Below, one piece after another: positions 7,700-17,000 of a stretch of DNA of 49,430 bases. Source of the DNA: Actinomycetota bacterium (GTDB lineage: Bacteria > Actinomycetota > Thermoleophilia > Gaiellales > Gaiellaceae); contig PLBK01000021.1 in the NCBI GenBank assembly GCA_003134505.1, forward strand, positions 75,529 to 124,958, given 5' to 3'. Position 1 is the first letter of the stretch. Each line of letters opens with the position of its first letter. Made by a program: the position numbers and the translations under genes. Below the pieces are notes generated by a model. That model saw only the letters and a list, made by a program, of their open reading frames with translations, made no database searches and was not told the origin of the DNA.

Positions 7700-8668
7700 A
7701 TGGCCAGAAGCGCCGTTGCGCTCGTCGCGGCCGTCGTCCTGAGCGGCATCGCCGCGGGCTCGCTGGCCGCGAAGGCGGGGCCCCTCCGCATCACGGCTCC
7801 CGGCCGCGCCTTCCAGGGGAAGGTCGCGATGGTGACCGTCAAGGCGCAGAGCTTCGGCTGCAAGCTCAGCGTCCGCTACTCCGACGGCCAGAAGCAGGCC
7901 GACATGTTCCCCACGCAGGTGAGGAACGGCACGGTCACGTGGCAGTGGCAGGTGCCGGACTTCGCGGCGCCGGGCCAGGCCAAGCTGACCGCCGTCTGCC
8001 CGGGTGCGGGGAAGGCGACGAAGTCGGTGGTCGTCGTCGGCGGACTGATCCCGCCCAAGATCAGCGTCGTCAAGCAGGGCTTCTCGGTGCGCGTCAACGG
8101 CAACGGCGAGAACGTGAGCTATGGCCTCGTCCTCCAGAACCTGTCGCCGAACGCGAACGCGCTGGGCGTGACCGCGCTCGTGAACTTCGTGATGCCGGAC
8201 AACCACCTGATCGGCACGGCGAGCAACCAGGTGCCGATCATCAACGCCGGCTCCTACTACTACCTGGGCGGCGAGCTCGGCTTCCAGGGCGCGCCTCCGA
8301 TCCAACGACTCGAGATCGTGATCAACCCCGGCGGCCGCGCGAAGACGGCGAAGCTCTTCGAGCCGGCGCTCGACAACGTGAAGATGCTCCCCAACGACTT
8401 CGACCCGAACTGGCTCGGCTACGTGCAGGGCGACCTGATCAACGTCCACCCGACGCTGGCGCTCGCGAGCTCGTCGATGTCGTGCGTGATCTTCGACGCG
8501 GCGGGCAACGTGCTCGGCGGGGGCACCGGCGGCGGCAACTTCAAGCTCCAGCCCGGCACACGCTCGTTCTTCAAGCTGTCGAGCGGCTTCGACCCGATCC
8601 CGTTCAACAAGGTGGCGTCGGTGTCGATCTCGATCATCCCGTCGTACGAGTCACCGACCGCGCCCTAG
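7700..8668 (+). CDS. Secreted protein of unknown function
   Basis: A 322-residue protein with a signal peptide (MARSAVALVAAVVLSGIAAGSLAAKA) and no further membrane helix. The body is rich in beta-type sequence: VTVKAQSFGCKLSVRYSDGQ, a tract with paired Cys (Cys in FGCKL and in TAVCPGAGK), and a later domain beginning VSYGLVLQNLSPNANALGVTALVNFVMPD that resembles an immunoglobulin-like or NEAT-like fold for describing non-exported partners, but I cannot assign it. I chose ATG 7700 because it begins right at the signal peptide; an in-frame ATG at 7652 would add 16 polar residues in front of it. The gene stands alone between the regulator and PhzF. The short membrane-anchored protein at 30851-31435 shares the idea of an extracytoplasmic domain describing FENVSPKPATLL. 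Confidence 0.75.
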   Translation: MARSAVALVAAVVLSGIAAGSLAAKAGPLRITAPGRAFQGKVAMVTVKAQSFGCKLSVRYSDGQKQADMFPTQVRNGTVTWQWQVPDFAAPGQAKLTAVCPGAGKATKSVVVVGGLIPPKISVVKQGFSVRVNGNGENVSYGLVLQNLSPNANALGVTALVNFVMPDNHLIGTASNQVPIINAGSYYYLGGELGFQGAPPIQRLEIVINPGGRAKTAKLFEPALDNVKMLPNDFDPNWLGYVQGDLINVHPTLALASSSMSCVIFDAAGNVLGGGTGGGNFKLQPGTRSFFKLSSGFDPIPFNKVASVSISIIPSYESPTAP

Positions 8669-8691
8669 GCTCCCAGCGGCCGGCCCGGCAG

Positions 8692-8697
8692 TACATT
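8692..8697 (+). promoter_or_regulatory. -10 box of the PhzF-family gene (leaderless)
   Basis: TACATT followed by six bases and then ATG 8704; no Shine-Dalgarno is present. Confidence 0.5.
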
Positions 8698-8703
8698 GCG
8701 CGG

Positions 8704-9549
8704 ATGCGCAGGTACCGCTACGTCGTCTGCGACGTCTTCACCGACCGGCCGCTCGAGGGGAACCAGCTCGCGGTCTTCACCGACGCGCGCGAGCTTCCCG
8801 AGGAGCTCTTGCAACCGCTCGCGCGCGAGATGAACTTCTCGGAGACGGTGTTCGTCTACCCAGCCGCGGGCGAGGGGCACGCGCGCATCCGCATCTTCAC
8901 GCCGGCTGTCGAGGTGCCCTTCGCCGGCCATCCGACGCTGGGCACGGCGTTCGTCCTCGGCGGGCCGATGCAGCTGCCGGAGATCCGCCTGGAGACCGGC
9001 GCAGGCGTCGTGCCCGTCCAGCTCGAGCGCGAGGGGCCGCACATCATCTTCGGCTGGATGAGCCAGCCGTTGCCGACGGTCGAGCCGTACGCGGACGACG
9101 CGGCGCTGCTCGCGGCGCTCGGAGTCGAGCGCTCCGAGCTACCCGTGGAGGTCTACGACAACGGGCTGGTGCACGTCTACGTCTGCCTCGCCTCGCCCGA
9201 CGATGTCGCCGCTCTGAAGCCCGATCTCAACAGGCTGGCCGAACTGTCCGGGATGCTCGGCGCCAACTGCTTCGCCGGCTCGGGGACGCACTGGAAGACG
9301 CGGATGTTCGCTCCCGCGGGCGGCGTGCCGGAGGACCCGGCGACCGGCTCGGCGGCCGGGCCGCTGCTGGTCCACCTCGTCCGACACGGCCTCGTCCCGC
9401 CCGGCGAGGAGATCGAGATCTCGCAGGGCGCCGAGATCGGCCGGCCGTCGAAGCTCTACGCGCGCGTCGAGGGGACGCCGGAGGCGATCGAGCGCGTCGA
9501 CGTCGGCGGCAGCGCCGTGATCGTCGCGAGAGGCGAGTTCCGGCTCTAG
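8704..9549 (+). CDS. PhzF-family isomerase/epimerase-like protein
   Basis: A 281-residue member of the PhzF family (two diaminopimelate-epimerase-like halves without the Cys pair). Typical blocks are [18 protein letters not shown] (N-terminus), the conserved Glu in [33 protein letters not shown] and, in the second half, [25 protein letters not shown]. PhzF itself isomerises a phenazine precursor, but most homologues have unknown substrates and no phenazine genes are near. ATG 8704 is supported by the -10 box six bases upstream. The stop codon shares CTAG with the stop of the convergent MFS gene (9546-9549). Confidence 0.92.
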   Translation: MRRYRYVVCDVFTDRPLEGNQLAVFTDARELPEELLQPLAREMNFSETVFVYPAAGEGHARIRIFTPAVEVPFAGHPTLGTAFVLGGPMQLPEIRLETGAGVVPVQLEREGPHIIFGWMSQPLPTVEPYADDAALLAALGVERSELPVEVYDNGLVHVYVCLASPDDVAALKPDLNRLAELSGMLGANCFAGSGTHWKTRMFAPAGGVPEDPATGSAAGPLLVHLVRHGLVPPGEEIEISQGAEIGRPSKLYARVEGTPEAIERVDVGGSAVIVARGEFRL

Positions 9550-11219
9550 TTCTCGGCCGTCGCGAGCTGGTCGAGCTCCGCGAGTCTGCGGTCCATGAGC
9601 CGGTCGGCGGTGTGCGAGCTCCGCCGGTGGCCCGTCACGGCGGCAATGAACGGCTCGCGCTCGAGTGCGTAGACACGCGCCGCCGTCGAGGCCGTGCACG
9701 TCGCCGTTCGTGGAATGTCCTGCAGCAGCGCGATCTCGCCGAACCCGTCGCTGCGGCCGAGCGTGGCGACGTGCCGGCCTTCCTTCGACACGTCGACCTC
9801 ACCCTCGCCGATCACGTAGAAGCGGTCGCCGGCGTCGCCTTCTCTGATCAACACCTGCCCCGGCTCGAGGTCGATCGCGACAAGGCTGTGCGCGAGGCCC
9901 TCCAGCTGGGGCGCCGGAAGAGAGGCGAACAGCCGCTGCGAGCGGAGCAGCGCGATCTGGACGACGGGCACAGTTGCTCCGGCGTCGATCTCGAGCAGCC
10001 GCTTGCCGCAGATCAGCAGCGCGACGGGAAGCACAGCCCCTGTGCCGATCACCGCCGCCTTCGCTCCGACCACCGAGACGAGCACCGGCACGATCATCGA
10101 GCCGAAGGCCATGCCCACCATCGACAGACTCTCGAGCACGCCGAAGACGCGGGAGACGAGGTCGGGCGGCACCGAGCGCTGAAGGAGTGTGTTCCCCGCG
10201 ACGTCGAAGAGCGTCCGGCCGGCGCCGGCGCCTGCGAGCAGCAGCAGCGCCGCGATCACACTCGGCTCGATTCCCAGTAGCAGAAACGCTCCGCCCCACG
10301 CGACCGCCGCGCCGGCAAGCGACGGGATCAGCCGCCTCCGGCCGACGAGCGACGCCGTGAAGACGACCGACACGACGCCGCCGAATCCGAACGCCGAGTT
10401 GAGGTAGCCCGCGCCGCCCTGGCCGATGTGGAGGAGGGAGAGGGCGATCACGACGGCGATCACATCGAGTGCCCCCATGGCGACGAACTGCGCCGCGAGC
10501 AAGAAGACGAGCATACGAACGCGGGGGTTCTGCTTCAGCACGGTGAAGCCGCCGAGGATCTCTCCGAGCGTCGACTGGCCCTCGTCGTCTTCGTCGTCGG
10601 CGAAATCGTCCGGCTCCCCCTCGTCCGCCGCTCGCTCTCTGAGCGGCGCGACGAGCGCCGCCGATCCGAACGTGAGCGCGGCCATGGCCGCGAAGACCCA
10701 GCCCGGCCCGGCGACGGCGAGCAGCACCCCCGCGAGGGCCGGCGCCGCCAGCGCGCTGACGCTCTCGTTCCAGCCGGAGACCACGTTCGTCGCGGTGAGC
10801 TCCTCCGGCCGTCTCGCGAGAAACGGAACGAGCACCGACTGCGCAGGCCGGGTGATCGTGACCGATGTCGCCGCGAGCGCGGCGAGCGTGTAGACGAGGT
10901 ACCACGGACCGTGCCCGATCAGTGCCACGGCACAGGCGGCCATCGCACCCGCTTGGGCCAGGTAGCCGAGCGTGAGGATCTTGGCCGGCGATCCGCGATC
11001 CGCCAGCACGGCCGGCAACGGGCCGAAGAGGGCTGCCGGGACGAGTTGGATCACGGCGACGACGCCGGCCTCGGTCGCGCCGCCACGGCCGTAGGCGTAG
11101 ACGAGGATGGCGATCCAGACGGCCCATTCGGAGGCGTTGAACCCGAACAGCGCCAGCTGGACACGGCGCAGCCCGGGATTGAGACCGACGGCTGCGAAGA
11201 CCTGGACCAGCCGTGACAT
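9546..11219 (-). CDS. MFS transporter with C-terminal cyclic-nucleotide-binding domain (copy 1)
   Basis: About 557 residues. The N-terminal ~410 residues are a major facilitator fold with roughly twelve hydrophobic segments and an acidic central loop ([20 protein letters not shown]). The C-terminal ~140 residues form a CRP-type cNMP-binding domain: [27 protein letters not shown] and the phosphate-binding cassette [18 protein letters not shown] with the conserved Glu and Arg present, so nucleotide binding is plausible. Transport may thus be gated by cAMP or c-di-nucleotide (inference). The neighbour at 11286-12986 has the same architecture and is a tandem paralogue. I took ATG 11219 ([12 protein letters not shown]), which aligns with the paralogue; a start at 11249 would add ten residues. 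The substrate is unknown. Confidence 0.88.
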   Translation of the reverse strand: MSRLVQVFAAVGLNPGLRRVQLALFGFNASEWAVWIAILVYAYGRGGATEAGVVAVIQLVPAALFGPLPAVLADRGSPAKILTLGYLAQAGAMAACAVALIGHGPWYLVYTLAALAATSVTITRPAQSVLVPFLARRPEELTATNVVSGWNESVSALAAPALAGVLLAVAGPGWVFAAMAALTFGSAALVAPLRERAADEGEPDDFADDEDDEGQSTLGEILGGFTVLKQNPRVRMLVFLLAAQFVAMGALDVIAVVIALSLLHIGQGGAGYLNSAFGFGGVVSVVFTASLVGRRRLIPSLAGAAVAWGGAFLLLGIEPSVIAALLLLAGAGAGRTLFDVAGNTLLQRSVPPDLVSRVFGVLESLSMVGMAFGSMIVPVLVSVVGAKAAVIGTGAVLPVALLICGKRLLEIDAGATVPVVQIALLRSQRLFASLPAPQLEGLAHSLVAIDLEPGQVLIREGDAGDRFYVIGEGEVDVSKEGRHVATLGRSDGFGEIALLQDIPRTATCTASTAARVYALEREPFIAAVTGHRRSSHTADRLMDRRLAELDQLATAEN

Positions 11220-11285
11220 ATGAGCTGGCACGCACGAAAACCCTCTCACACACCACGTCTGGACGCCAGTCCCGAACTACCGGCT

Positions 11286-12986
11286 CTAGCTCTCGGCAGA
11301 GCCAGAGGCCACTACCGCCGGCTCGCCGACGTTGGCCAGCCGCCGGTCGATCAGCCGGTCGGCCGATCGGGCGCTGCGGCGGTGGCCGGTCACCGCGACG
11401 ATGAACGGCTCCCGCTCGAGCGCATACAGGCGCACCGGGCCCACCGCGGTGCAGGTCGCCGTCCGCGGGACGTCCTGGAGCAACGCGATCTCCCCGAACC
11501 CTTCGCCGCGGCCGAGCCGGCCCAGGTACCTGCCCTGCGCCCACGTGTCGACCTCGCCCTCGGCGATCACGTAGAAGCGGTCGCCGACGTCGCCCTCCGC
11601 GATCAGCGTGTCGCCGGGCCCGGCCTCGATCGGGATCAGGCTCCGCGCCAGGCCTTCCAGCTCCGGGCCGGGCAGCGCCTGGAGGAACGGCACCGAGCGG
11701 AGCAGCGCGATCTCGACGACCGGCACGGTGGCACGGGCGTCGATCTGCCGCAGAGGCTTTCCGCAGACGGCGAGAACCACCGGCAGCACGGCGCCCGTTC
11801 CGATCACCGCCGCCTTGACCCCGAGCGTCGACACGAGCAGGGGCACGACGAGCGATCCGAGTGCCATGCCGAGCATGGAGACTCCCTCGAGCACGCCGAA
11901 GACCCGCGACACCACCTCGCTGGGTGAGGAGCGCTGGAGGAGCGTCCTGCCGGCGACTTCGAACAGCATGTAGCCGACGCCGGCGCCGACGAGCAGCAGG
12001 ACCGCCGACAGGACGCGCGGCTCGAGGCCGAGGGCGAGGAAGGCCGCTCCCCAGACGACCGCGGCGCCGATCAGCCACGGGATCAACCGCTGCCTGCCGA
12101 CGAACGTCGCCGTGAAGACGATCGCGAGGACGCCTCCGCAGCCGAAGGCCGAGTTGAGGTAGCCGGCGCCACCCTGGCCGAGGTGGAGCACCGACAGGGC
12201 GACCACGACGGTGACGACGTCGAGGGCGCCGACCGCCGCGAACTGCGTTCCGAGCAGCATAACGAGCATCCTCGCGTTCGGCTCGGTGCGGAGGACCCGG
12301 AAGCCGGCGAAGAGCTCGGCCAGGACGCCGGGCACCAGCTCGTCATCCGGCTCGTCGGCCTCGCCGTCCTCGTCCTCGCGGACGACCCGCCTCAGAGGCG
12401 TGACGAGCGCCGCCGACACGAGCGTAGCTGCGGACATGACAGCGAAGACCGAGCCCGGCCCTGACACGGCGAGGAGCAGGCCGGCGAGCGCCGGAGCGGT
12501 CAACGTGCCGACGCTCTCGTTCCAGCCGGAGATGACGTTCGAGGCGGTCAGCTCGTCGGGGTGCCGCGCGAGGTAGGGGACGAGCGCCGCCTGGGCGGGG
12601 CGCGTGACCGTGACCGCGGTCGCGGCCAGAGCGGCGAGGGCGTATACGAGGTACTTCGGCGCACCGCCGACGAGCGCCGCGGCGGTCGCGCCCATGACGA
12701 CGGCCTGGAAGAGGTAGCCGAGCTGCAGGAGGCGGGCCGGTGAGCCCCGGTCCGCGAGCACCGCCGGGAAGGGGCCGAAGATCGCCGCCGGGACGAGCTG
12801 GACGACGGCCACGACGCCCGCCTCCGTCGCGCCGCCGCGCCGGTAGGCGTAGACCAGGATCGCGACCCACACGGCCCATTCGGACGAGTTGAACCCGAAC
12901 AGGGCGAGCTGGGCGCGCCGGAGATCGGGGTTCCGACCAACCGTCGAGAACACCCGAACGAGCGGTGCGATCCTGGTGGTCGCCAA
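11286..12986 (-). CDS. MFS transporter with C-terminal cyclic-nucleotide-binding domain (copy 2)
   Basis: A 566-residue paralogue of the downstream gene. Long stretches correspond one to one, for example [32 protein letters not shown] and [23 protein letters not shown] domain about 1-420, acidic loop [15 protein letters not shown] in the same place, cNMP domain about 430-545 with [18 protein letters not shown] intact. The start used is TTG 12986 ([13 protein letters not shown]). It has only a weak GAG upstream, so the exact start is uncertain by up to about ten codons. Both copies lie head to tail with a 60-base gap, indicating a local duplication that diverged while keeping domain order. Substrate unknown. 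Confidence 0.87.
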   Translation of the reverse strand: MATTRIAPLVRVFSTVGRNPDLRRAQLALFGFNSSEWAVWVAILVYAYRRGGATEAGVVAVVQLVPAAIFGPFPAVLADRGSPARLLQLGYLFQAVVMGATAAALVGGAPKYLVYALAALAATAVTVTRPAQAALVPYLARHPDELTASNVISGWNESVGTLTAPALAGLLLAVSGPGSVFAVMSAATLVSAALVTPLRRVVREDEDGEADEPDDELVPGVLAELFAGFRVLRTEPNARMLVMLLGTQFAAVGALDVVTVVVALSVLHLGQGGAGYLNSAFGCGGVLAIVFTATFVGRQRLIPWLIGAAVVWGAAFLALGLEPRVLSAVLLLVGAGVGYMLFEVAGRTLLQRSSPSEVVSRVFGVLEGVSMLGMALGSLVVPLLVSTLGVKAAVIGTGAVLPVVLAVCGKPLRQIDARATVPVVEIALLRSVPFLQALPGPELEGLARSLIPIEAGPGDTLIAEGDVGDRFYVIAEGEVDTWAQGRYLGRLGRGEGFGEIALLQDVPRTATCTAVGPVRLYALEREPFIVAVTGHRRSARSADRLIDRRLANVGEPAVVASGSAES

Positions 12987-13028
12987 GCTCGATCAGGCTT
13001 GCACACATCGGATCGAATGGCCAACCGT

Positions 13029-13427
13029 CTAGGCCCAGGCGACGGCCTCGATGTCGGGGAGCTCCGCTTCGAGCGCGCGCCAGAAGCGGCCGCCGTCCGC
13101 CGACACGTAGAGGCGGTTGCGCGCCGCGTAGAGGACGTCGTCGGGGTTGTCGGCGGAGACGGCGACGGCGTGGCCCGGCGGTAGGCCGTGGCCGGAGCCT
13201 TTCCACGTCCGGCCGGCGTCGTGCGAGATGAGCAGCGGGGGCCTGGCGTCGACGACGGCGAGGACGGTCGACCCTGCTCCGGATGCCGCGACGAGCCGTG
13301 GCAGGAACGGCCGGGCCGCCGGAGCGGGCGGCGGCTCGAACTCGGCGTCCGCGGAGGGCCCGAGCACGGACTCGTCCTCGAGGTCGACGAGGAACACGCC
13401 TTCCCCGGTCAAGACCGACGCTCTCAC
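13029..13427 (-). CDS. Short protein with BNR/Asp-box repeats
   Basis: A 132-residue protein with two Asp-box motifs of sialidase/photosynthesis-stability-factor type, SHDAGRTW and SADGGRFW, each followed by a beta-strand pattern (KGSGHGLPPGHAVAVS). This suggests part of a beta-propeller, but two blades are far too few for a closed propeller. It has no signal peptide. GTG 13427 overlaps the stop of the PfkB gene (GTGA), so it is translated together with the kinase as last gene of the DUF4129-MoxR-DUF58 run. No enzymatic role can be claimed. It could be a truncated propeller or a subunit that trimerises. Confidence 0.72.
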   Translation of the reverse strand: MRASVLTGEGVFLVDLEDESVLGPSADAEFEPPPAPAARPFLPRLVAASGAGSTVLAVVDARPPLLISHDAGRTWKGSGHGLPPGHAVAVSADNPDDVLYAARNRLYVSADGGRFWRALEAELPDIEAVAWA

Positions 13428-14233
13428 CGCAGCCGCCCGGCGAGCAGGTCGGCGACGAGCCCGCAGGCCCTCCGGGCGGCGCCGACCGGGCCGTTTCCCG
13501 TCGCCCGCCCGGCGAGGTAGGCGGCACCGAAGGCGTCCCCCGCGCCGGTCGGATCGACGGCCGGCTCGACCGGCCGCCCCGGCACGTGCTCGAGCCGGCC
13601 ACGTTCGAGCACGAGCGCGCCGCGGGAGCCGAGCGTGACGACGACCTCGGGGACACCGAGCTTGCCGAGCGGCTCCTCGTCCAGCCCACCCAGCAGACCG
13701 GCCTCGAACTCGGACAGCTTCAGCACGGCCACGTGCCGGAGCACGGCCAGGTCGTACCTGGCATCGGGCTCGAGCCGTCCCAGGACGGGCGGCCGCACGA
13801 GCCCCTGCCCGTCGAGCATGATCCGCCGCCCGCGCGCGAGCTCGGCGAGCGCGTCCGCCGAGAACTCTCCCCGCCGGAGCGCCGCGACCTGCACCCACTC
13901 CGCGCCGGCGAGCCCCTTCGCGACCCAGTCCGCGATCTCGGCCGCCGTCCACTCGGGGCCGAGCTCCTCGACCGTCATCTCGCGCTCCTCACCGTGGTAG
14001 GCGATCTCGAAGCCCGCCGTCGACGGCGCCTCGCGCCAGAGCACCGGAAGCCCGAGGCAGACGAGAGGCGTCAGCAGGCGCCGCCGCTCCTCCTGCGAGC
14101 ACTTGGTCAGGATCGCGCCGCGCCGGCCGAGAGCCCGCAACGCCCGCCCCGCGTAGTAGGGGCCGCCGCCGACGCGGACCTGCCCGTCGATCCGGTCGCG
14201 GGCGACGTTGCCGATCACGGCCACCGTGCTCAT
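13424..14233 (-). CDS. PfkB-family carbohydrate kinase
   Basis: A 269-residue ribokinase-like sugar kinase. The N-terminus MSTVAVIGNVARDRIDG and the GGGPYYAGRALRALG segment match the substrate-binding PfkB signature region. The C-terminal PfkB signature DPTGAGDAFGAAYLAG carries the catalytic Asp and the anion hole. It lies in a run of genes on the minus strand, 12 bases after the upstream membrane-protein gene, and is coupled to the BNR-repeat gene by GTGA. PfkB substrates range from ribose to adenosine and hexose phosphates; nothing here narrows it. The lid region is short. Confidence 0.88.
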   Translation of the reverse strand: MSTVAVIGNVARDRIDGQVRVGGGPYYAGRALRALGRRGAILTKCSQEERRRLLTPLVCLGLPVLWREAPSTAGFEIAYHGEEREMTVEELGPEWTAAEIADWVAKGLAGAEWVQVAALRRGEFSADALAELARGRRIMLDGQGLVRPPVLGRLEPDARYDLAVLRHVAVLKLSEFEAGLLGGLDEEPLGKLGVPEVVVTLGSRGALVLERGRLEHVPGRPVEPAVDPTGAGDAFGAAYLAGRATGNGPVGAARRACGLVADLLAGRLR

Positions 14234-14245
14234 CTCGGCGGCATC

Positions 14246-14824
14246 TCAGCGGCGCTCGGCGGCCAGCCGTGCCATGACCGCGAGGACGAGCACCGCGGCG
14301 GCGGCCCCGACCGCGGTCAGGGCGACGCCTCCGGTGAGCGGGATCGACGCTGCGGCCAGCACGACCGCGCCCACCCCGATCGCGGCCAGCGTGACACCGA
14401 CGAGCGTGATCGCCCGGCTGAGCACGGTGGTCGCCTCGAGGCGGCCGACCTCAGGCTCCAGCGAGTCGAAGGCCAGCTCGGCCGTGAGCAGCAGGCCGCC
14501 GCCGACGATCGGGGCGCGCTGGTCGAGCGCGTGCGTGCCGAGCTCGAGCCAGAGCGCGTACTCGGCGCCGAGCAGGACGAGCGCCCAGACGAACAGCGTC
14601 GAGCGGCGCAGCACCAGGCCGGCCCCGAGCGTCAGGAAGGCCAGGATCGCGATCCCGGCGTGCAGCCACGGCACCCGCGTGGCCTCCGCCGCCGGATAGG
14701 CGGCGAGCGCCCCGCCGCACGCGAGCGCGCCTGCGGCGCGACTCAGCCGCGGCCAGCGAATGCGTGGCGCCTGAATGCGCCCGCCTCCTCCAGGCCGACG
14801 GCGAGGGGCTTCCCCTCCTGCCAT
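14246..14824 (-). CDS. Membrane protein of the MoxR-DUF58 gene run
   Basis: Multi-pass protein with helices around GALACGGALAAYPA, WLHAGIAILAFLTLGAGLVL, TLFVWALVLLGAEYALWLEL, ITLVGVTLAAIGVGAVVLAAA and VALTAVGAAAAVLVLAVMA. No family recognised. The start is uncertain. ATG 14824 overlaps the DUF58 gene by 82 bases and gives an Arg/Gly-rich stretch that looks like an out-of-frame shadow. A CTG at 14746 overlaps the DUF58 stop in CTGA, exactly as the other junctions here overlap in ATGA or GTGA, and would give LSRAAGALACGG as the N-terminus. I list the longer ATG form but consider the CTG start more natural. It follows DUF58 and precedes the PfkB kinase. Confidence 0.7.
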   Translation of the reverse strand: MAGGEAPRRRPGGGGRIQAPRIRWPRLSRAAGALACGGALAAYPAAEATRVPWLHAGIAILAFLTLGAGLVLRRSTLFVWALVLLGAEYALWLELGTHALDQRAPIVGGGLLLTAELAFDSLEPEVGRLEATTVLSRAITLVGVTLAAIGVGAVVLAAASIPLTGGVALTAVGAAAAVLVLAVMARLAAERR

Positions 14825-16017
14825 TCCACGACCGCCACTCCACTTTGCCGCAGGCGCTCCCGGAGCGCGTTCCGGCGGAGCAGCCAGAGCCGGAAGGCGA
14901 GGCGCTCGGCGGGCGTTCGCCCCGGGTCCATGTACGGCACCGGCGACGCCTCGACCACGGCGAGGTCGTAGCCGCGCGCGCGGAGGTCGTGCAGCGCGTG
15001 GACGCTGCGCTCGTCGAGCAGCGGGCTGAGCGCGATCACGAGCGCCTGGGGCGGCAGCACCCGAGCCGGCACGACCGCGATGTCGCGCCAGGCGTAGTGG
15101 AGCAGGATCCGCGTGTCGAGCAATGCCTCGCAGATCCGGTAGAGCTGGGCCTCGCCCGTTCCCGGCTGCAGCCAGCGCAGGGATCCGCCGAAGCCGATCA
15201 GGCCGACGCGGTCACGCTTGGCGATGTAGCCGCGCGCGAGCGTCGCGGCGGCCCGCAGCGCGAGGTCGAGCGTGCTCGTATCTCCGCGGCGCGCCTCGGC
15301 GAACGAGTCGAGGAAGAGCACGATGTCGGTGTTCCGCTCCGGATGGCGGTCGTTCACCCACAGCTCCCCGCGCCTCGCCGTCGCGCGCCAGTTGACGCGC
15401 GTCACCTGGTCGCCGAAGGCGAACGGGCGGATGTCGGCGAACTCGATCCCGTCCCCCCGCCGGCGCGCGACCTCGTCTCCCGCGTACGGCTGGGTGTCCT
15501 GCGGGCGCAGCAGGTGGCGGAGCTGCTCCTCGCGCGGGAACACCCGCAGCTGCCGGTCGCGGGGGAGCGCGAGGTCGAAGCGGAACAGCCCCAGCGAGTC
15601 CTGGCCGCGGAGCAGCACGTCGCCGACCACGTAGCCACCCCAGCGGCGCGCGCGCAGCCGCAGCGTCAGCGTGCGCGGCGCGCGTGGCTCGAGGCGGATC
15701 GAGACGGGGTTCTTGCCCTGCTCGACGACAAGCCCCTCCGGAAGGCGGATCAGCACGTCGAGGCGCGGCAGGCCGCGCTCCGCGCTCAGCTCGAGCGCCA
15801 GCTCGACGACGTCGCCTTCCAGCACGCGCTCGCGGTCGATCCGCACGACGGCGTGGAGCTCCGGGTCGTCGGCGAAGATCAGCCCGACGGCGACGACGAG
15901 CGCGAACGGTGCGGCGAGCGCGACGAGGAGCGGCCGGCCGAGCACGAGGGCCGCGAGCAGGCCGAGACCTGCGAGGCCGGCGTAGGCACCGAGCTTCGGG
16001 GCCGCCGACCGCCTCAT
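14743..16017 (-). CDS. DUF58 protein (VWA-like, MoxR partner)
   Basis: A 424-residue protein. Two N-terminal membrane helices (about 11-45, LAGLGLLAALVLG and LLVALAAPFALVVAVGLIF) are followed by an extracytoplasmic beta domain (about 50-170). The DUF58 core comes next, with DIRPFAFGDQVTRVNWRATARRGELWVNDR and the VWA-like strand NTDIVLFLDSFAEA. DUF58 proteins work with MoxR AAA+ ATPases in assembling or activating periplasmic or membrane complexes. ATG 16017 overlaps the moxR stop (ATGA), so the pair is translated together. Typical length and intact motifs. Confidence 0.9.
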   Translation of the reverse strand: MRRSAAPKLGAYAGLAGLGLLAALVLGRPLLVALAAPFALVVAVGLIFADDPELHAVVRIDRERVLEGDVVELALELSAERGLPRLDVLIRLPEGLVVEQGKNPVSIRLEPRAPRTLTLRLRARRWGGYVVGDVLLRGQDSLGLFRFDLALPRDRQLRVFPREEQLRHLLRPQDTQPYAGDEVARRRGDGIEFADIRPFAFGDQVTRVNWRATARRGELWVNDRHPERNTDIVLFLDSFAEARRGDTSTLDLALRAAATLARGYIAKRDRVGLIGFGGSLRWLQPGTGEAQLYRICEALLDTRILLHYAWRDIAVVPARVLPPQALVIALSPLLDERSVHALHDLRARGYDLAVVEASPVPYMDPGRTPAERLAFRLWLLRRNALRERLRQSGVAVVEWQEGKPLAVGLEEAGAFRRHAFAGRG

Positions 16018-17000
16018 GCCTTGGTGGGCGAGACGTCCTCGGCGCGCGGGGTCGGAACCGTCTCGAGGCGCTCGGCGACGACGTCCTCCGGCCGGATGCG
16101 CTGGACCCAGAGCTCGGGCCGGAGCGCGAGCCGGTGCGCGAGCGCCGGGACGGCAACCGCCTTGACGTCCTCGGGCGTCACGAAGTCGCGGCCTTCGAGC
16201 ACGGCGTGGCAACGAGCGAGCTTCATCACGGCGAGCGAGCCGCGCGGGCTCGCGCCGACCGTCACGCTGGGGCTCGAGCGGGTCGCCGCGACGACGTCGA
16301 CGACGTAGTAGCCGATGCTCTCGGCGACGTGCACCAGCTCGAGCGCGCGCTGCATCCCGACCAGCGTCGCCGCGTCCACGATCGGCTCGAGCACGACCTC
16401 GTCCTCGCGGCGCAGGATGCGCGACTCGAGCACCCTCCACTCGTCCTCGCGGCTCGGGTAGCCGACGCCGATCCGGAGCAGGAAGCGGTCGAGTTGCGCC
16501 TCCGGGAGCGGATAGGTGCCCTCGTACTCGATCGGGTTCTGGGTGGCGAGCACGAGGAAGGGCCGGGCGAGCGGCCTGGTGATTCCCTCGATCGTCACCT
16601 GCCGCTCCTGCATCGCCTCGAGCAGCGCCGCCTGCGTCTTCGGTGGGGCGCGGTTGATCTCGTCTGCGAGCAGCAGGTTCGTGAAGATCGGGCCCGGACG
16701 GAACTCGAAGTCCGAGACGCGCTGGTCGAAGATCGAGGAGCCCGTCACGTCGGCCGGCATCAGGTCTGGCGTGAACTGGATGCGGCGGAACTCCATCGTC
16801 GCGACCTGTGCGAAGGAGCGCGCGATCAGGGTCTTCGCGAGGCCCGGGAAGTCCTCGATCAGGACGTGGCCGTCGGCGAGCATGCCGAGCAGGACGAGCT
16901 CGAGCGCGTCGCGCTTGCCGATGACGGCCCGCTCGACCTCGTCCAGGATCCGTTCGCAGAGCCTGCTGACCTCTTCGAGCGAGAGCGGCGTCGCGTTCAC
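16014..17000 (-). CDS. MoxR-family AAA+ ATPase
   Basis: A 328-residue AAA+ chaperone-like ATPase. Walker A-type DFPGLAKT (with the MoxR PGxAKT core), Walker B ILLADEINRAPPKTQAALLEAMQE, sensor FLVLATQNPIEYEGTYPLPEAQLDRF and the C-terminal lid are all present. MoxR ATPases act on the DUF58/VWA partner encoded next to them. GTG 17000 overlaps the stop of the upstream small membrane gene, and the stop overlaps the DUF58 start. No unusual residues seen apart from Asp-Phe in front of the P-loop, where most relatives have Gly-Val. Confidence 0.95.
   Translation of the reverse strand: MNATPLSLEEVSRLCERILDEVERAVIGKRDALELVLLGMLADGHVLIEDFPGLAKTLIARSFAQVATMEFRRIQFTPDLMPADVTGSSIFDQRVSDFEFRPGPIFTNLLLADEINRAPPKTQAALLEAMQERQVTIEGITRPLARPFLVLATQNPIEYEGTYPLPEAQLDRFLLRIGVGYPSREDEWRVLESRILRREDEVVLEPIVDAATLVGMQRALELVHVAESIGYYVVDVVAATRSSPSVTVGASPRGSLAVMKLARCHAVLEGRDFVTPEDVKAVAVPALAHRLALRPELWVQRIRPEDVVAERLETVPTPRAEDVSPTKA

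Noticed and set aside
9799..12078. A 759-residue minus-strand frame across both MFS genes
   Set aside because: It overlaps both paralogues in a different frame and is Arg-rich without membrane segments.
14764..16308. A 514-residue plus-strand frame opposite DUF58/MoxR
   Set aside because: Low-complexity Arg/Glu/Asp shadow; the minus-strand operon with overlapping starts is clear.
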